A stretch of 5,954 nucleotides of DNA from JADHUC01 sp964617665 (lineage in GTDB: Bacteria > Planctomycetota > Planctomycetia > Pirellulales > Pirellulaceae), in assembly GCA_964617665.1 (NCBI GenBank), contig CAZUAH010000756.1:1-5954 (forward strand), read 5' to 3'. Below the pieces are notes generated by a model. The model made no database searches. It was not told the DNA's origin and saw only the letters and a list, made by a program, of their open reading frames with translations. The first letter of the stretch is position 1, and every line of letters begins with the position of its first letter. Made by a program: the position numbers and the translations under genes. Shown piece after piece: positions 4,674 through 5,954 of the stretch.

Positions 4674-5861
4674 CTAAAGCTCGCCAACTCCCAACGGCTT
4701 CAGGTTTACGTTGTGGCCCCAGACATCGCGAACACATTTCAGGTAGTGCATGTAGTTGTCCAGCGGCACGTCGGGTGGGACACGGTGGTCGCACAGTCCG
4801 ATGAAACCGCCTTCCTCGACCAGTGGCGCCAGACGGCAGACTTCGGCTTCGATCTCGGGCTTTCCCTTGGCGAGGATCCGTTTGTCGAAACCGCCGATTA
4901 TCAGCAGGTCCCTGCCGTACTCTTTGCGATACTGGACTGAATCGGCGCCCCACGTGCCGACTTCGATGGGAAACATGCAATTGACTCCGGCGTCCAGCCA
5001 CAACGGGACCAACTGGTCGATCTTTCCGTCGCAGTCGACCCAAACCACGTCGACACCGTGACGATGTAGTAAGTCGGTCAGACGCCGGTAGTGCGGTACC
5101 AAAAACCGCTTGAAATGGTCCGGGCCTAAGAGCGGCCCTCGATTGAAACACATGTCTTCCCACAGCGAGCATGCCTCGAATCGTCCGCCTGTTTCCAACA
5201 CTCGTGTGAGAACACCAATCACACAGTCGGCGATGGTCGTCACCATTTCCTCGAACCATGCCGGATCGTCGTAGACCGCCAACGAAACCGCTTCCAGCCC
5301 CATCCAGTTGCGGATCCAGCCGTAGAAGCTGCCGCCAAAGAGGAAGATGGGAAAATCGCGGTTTTCGTCGCACCAGAGTTTCACGCACTCGTCCCAATTG
5401 TCCGGATATCGCCGCGGATCGGTGGGATCCAGTCGCGGTTTGTAGTGTTTCCGCCAGCTCTCGCGATCTACCAACAGGTGCGATTGGTGCGTCGGAATCG
5501 AACTCATGAACTTCTTCTTCAGCACACGGACGCCGTCGACTTGCTGAATCACTTCGGCGTCGCCGCAGTCTTCCAGCACAATGGGCTCGAACTCCGGCAC
5601 GAGCCCTACCCAGACGCCGTCGACTGCAGTCCGCCGCCGATCGGCGGGCGCCGTCAAAGCCGAGCTTTCCTTGCTCAGTACATAACTCATCAGGCCGTCC
5701 ATGCCGAAATAGTCGTCGCTATTGAAGCGATCGACCGTGCGCGGCAATCCCTGCTCGTACCAGAGTTCCACAGTCTCCTCCCAGAAGCTGAAATCGCAAA
5801 TCGGCGATCGGTCTCGCTCCTGGTAGTGCATCGTGGCAACAAATCGCTGTCGTTCGTTCAT
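4674..5861 (-). CDS. Uroporphyrinogen-decarboxylase-family protein (methyltransferase-like, not HemE)
   Basis: A complete 395-residue URO-D-fold (TIM barrel) protein. The N-terminus MNERQRFVATMHYQERDRSP is the usual opening of this family, helix then D-R-x-P. Further matches are GGSFYGWIRNWMGLE (177-190), LWEDMCFNRGPLLGPDHFKR (233-252), VVWVDCDGKIDQLVPLWLDAG (272-292), NCMFPIEVG (294-302), GGFDKRILAKG (323-333) and CDHRVPPDVPLDNYMHYL (357-374). The RQAGRYLPEY motif of true HemE is absent, and length and motifs fit the MtaA/CmuA-related branch, whose studied members move methyl groups to or from corrinoid or thiol carriers using zinc. Possible metal ligands are Cys277, Cys295 and His359, but the classic His-x-Cys is Asp-x-Asp-Gly-like here (D276-C277-D278), so substrate and metal use are uncertain. 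ATG 5859-5861 has only a weak ribosome binding site. No corrinoid protein or activase lies alongside. Cytosolic; stop TAG 4674-4676. Confidence 0.85.
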   Translation of the reverse strand: MNERQRFVATMHYQERDRSPICDFSFWEETVELWYEQGLPRTVDRFNSDDYFGMDGLMSYVLSKESSALTAPADRRRTAVDGVWVGLVPEFEPIVLEDCGDAEVIQQVDGVRVLKKKFMSSIPTHQSHLLVDRESWRKHYKPRLDPTDPRRYPDNWDECVKLWCDENRDFPIFLFGGSFYGWIRNWMGLEAVSLAVYDDPAWFEEMVTTIADCVIGVLTRVLETGGRFEACSLWEDMCFNRGPLLGPDHFKRFLVPHYRRLTDLLHRHGVDVVWVDCDGKIDQLVPLWLDAGVNCMFPIEVGTWGADSVQYRKEYGRDLLIIGGFDKRILAKGKPEIEAEVCRLAPLVEEGGFIGLCDHRVPPDVPLDNYMHYLKCVRDVWGHNVNLKPLGVGEL

Positions 5862-5954
5862 GGTGGATGTTCACTCGACTCGGCTACAATATGCTGTTTA
5901 ACCCGAAGCCGGAGGCGATGGCGGTCGCTGCGTGTGGGCGATCAATGCCACTGC

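Noticed and set aside
4573..5397. Long 274-codon minus-strand frame, Arg rich
   Set aside because: It lies inside the URO-D-family gene in another frame; the 395-residue frame has clear family motifs throughout.

Overview
The window is a 6 kb piece of bacterial chromosome of moderate to high GC. It has widely spaced genes on both strands, long non-coding spacers and transposon debris. A divergent URO-D-fold methyltransferase-like protein, an IS256 fragment and a small-protein/toxin-antitoxin patch together fit a planctomycete (Pirellulales-like) genome. That assignment is inference from style and gene families; no rRNA or marker gene is present to prove it.

Layout, left to right. (1) 1-662, plus strand: the 3' part of a gene for a protein with a carboxypeptidase-regulatory-like segment and a highly charged Glu/Lys/Arg tail. 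Its frame reads like protein well upstream of the only usable start, which suggests a frameshift or a broken gene. (2) 663-1054: spacer without a convincing gene. (3) 1055-2245, minus strand: the most striking object here. The first ~204 codons of an alpha/beta hydrolase run in frame into the last ~180 codons of an IS256-family transposase, giving one 383-codon chimeric reading frame. The outer IS end is still recognisable at 1055-1080, while the other IS end and the 5' half of the transposase are gone. (4) 2246-2888: spacer holding a possible regulatory motif upstream of the hydrolase and a strong 11-bp-stem hairpin at 2817-2849. (5) 2889-3050, plus: a 53-residue protein with two membrane segments. 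(6) 3235-3764, minus: a complete ParDE-type toxin-antitoxin operon with a 4-nt overlap and a candidate promoter with an embedded inverted repeat. (7) 3872-4673: about 800 bp without a firm gene, with nested inverted repeats and a possible transposase scrap. (8) 4674-5861, minus: a complete 395-residue uroporphyrinogen-decarboxylase-family protein of the methyltransferase-like kind, not HemE.

I see no shared pathway among these genes. The region looks like an accessory zone shaped by insertion and deletion (IS256 remnant, broken 5' gene, toxin-antitoxin pair, small orphan protein) beside an intact metabolic-type gene. I do not see convincing evidence for a new multi-gene system. The best leads are the hydrolase-transposase fusion, the small two-helix membrane protein with its upstream hairpin, and the unexplained 800-bp spacer.
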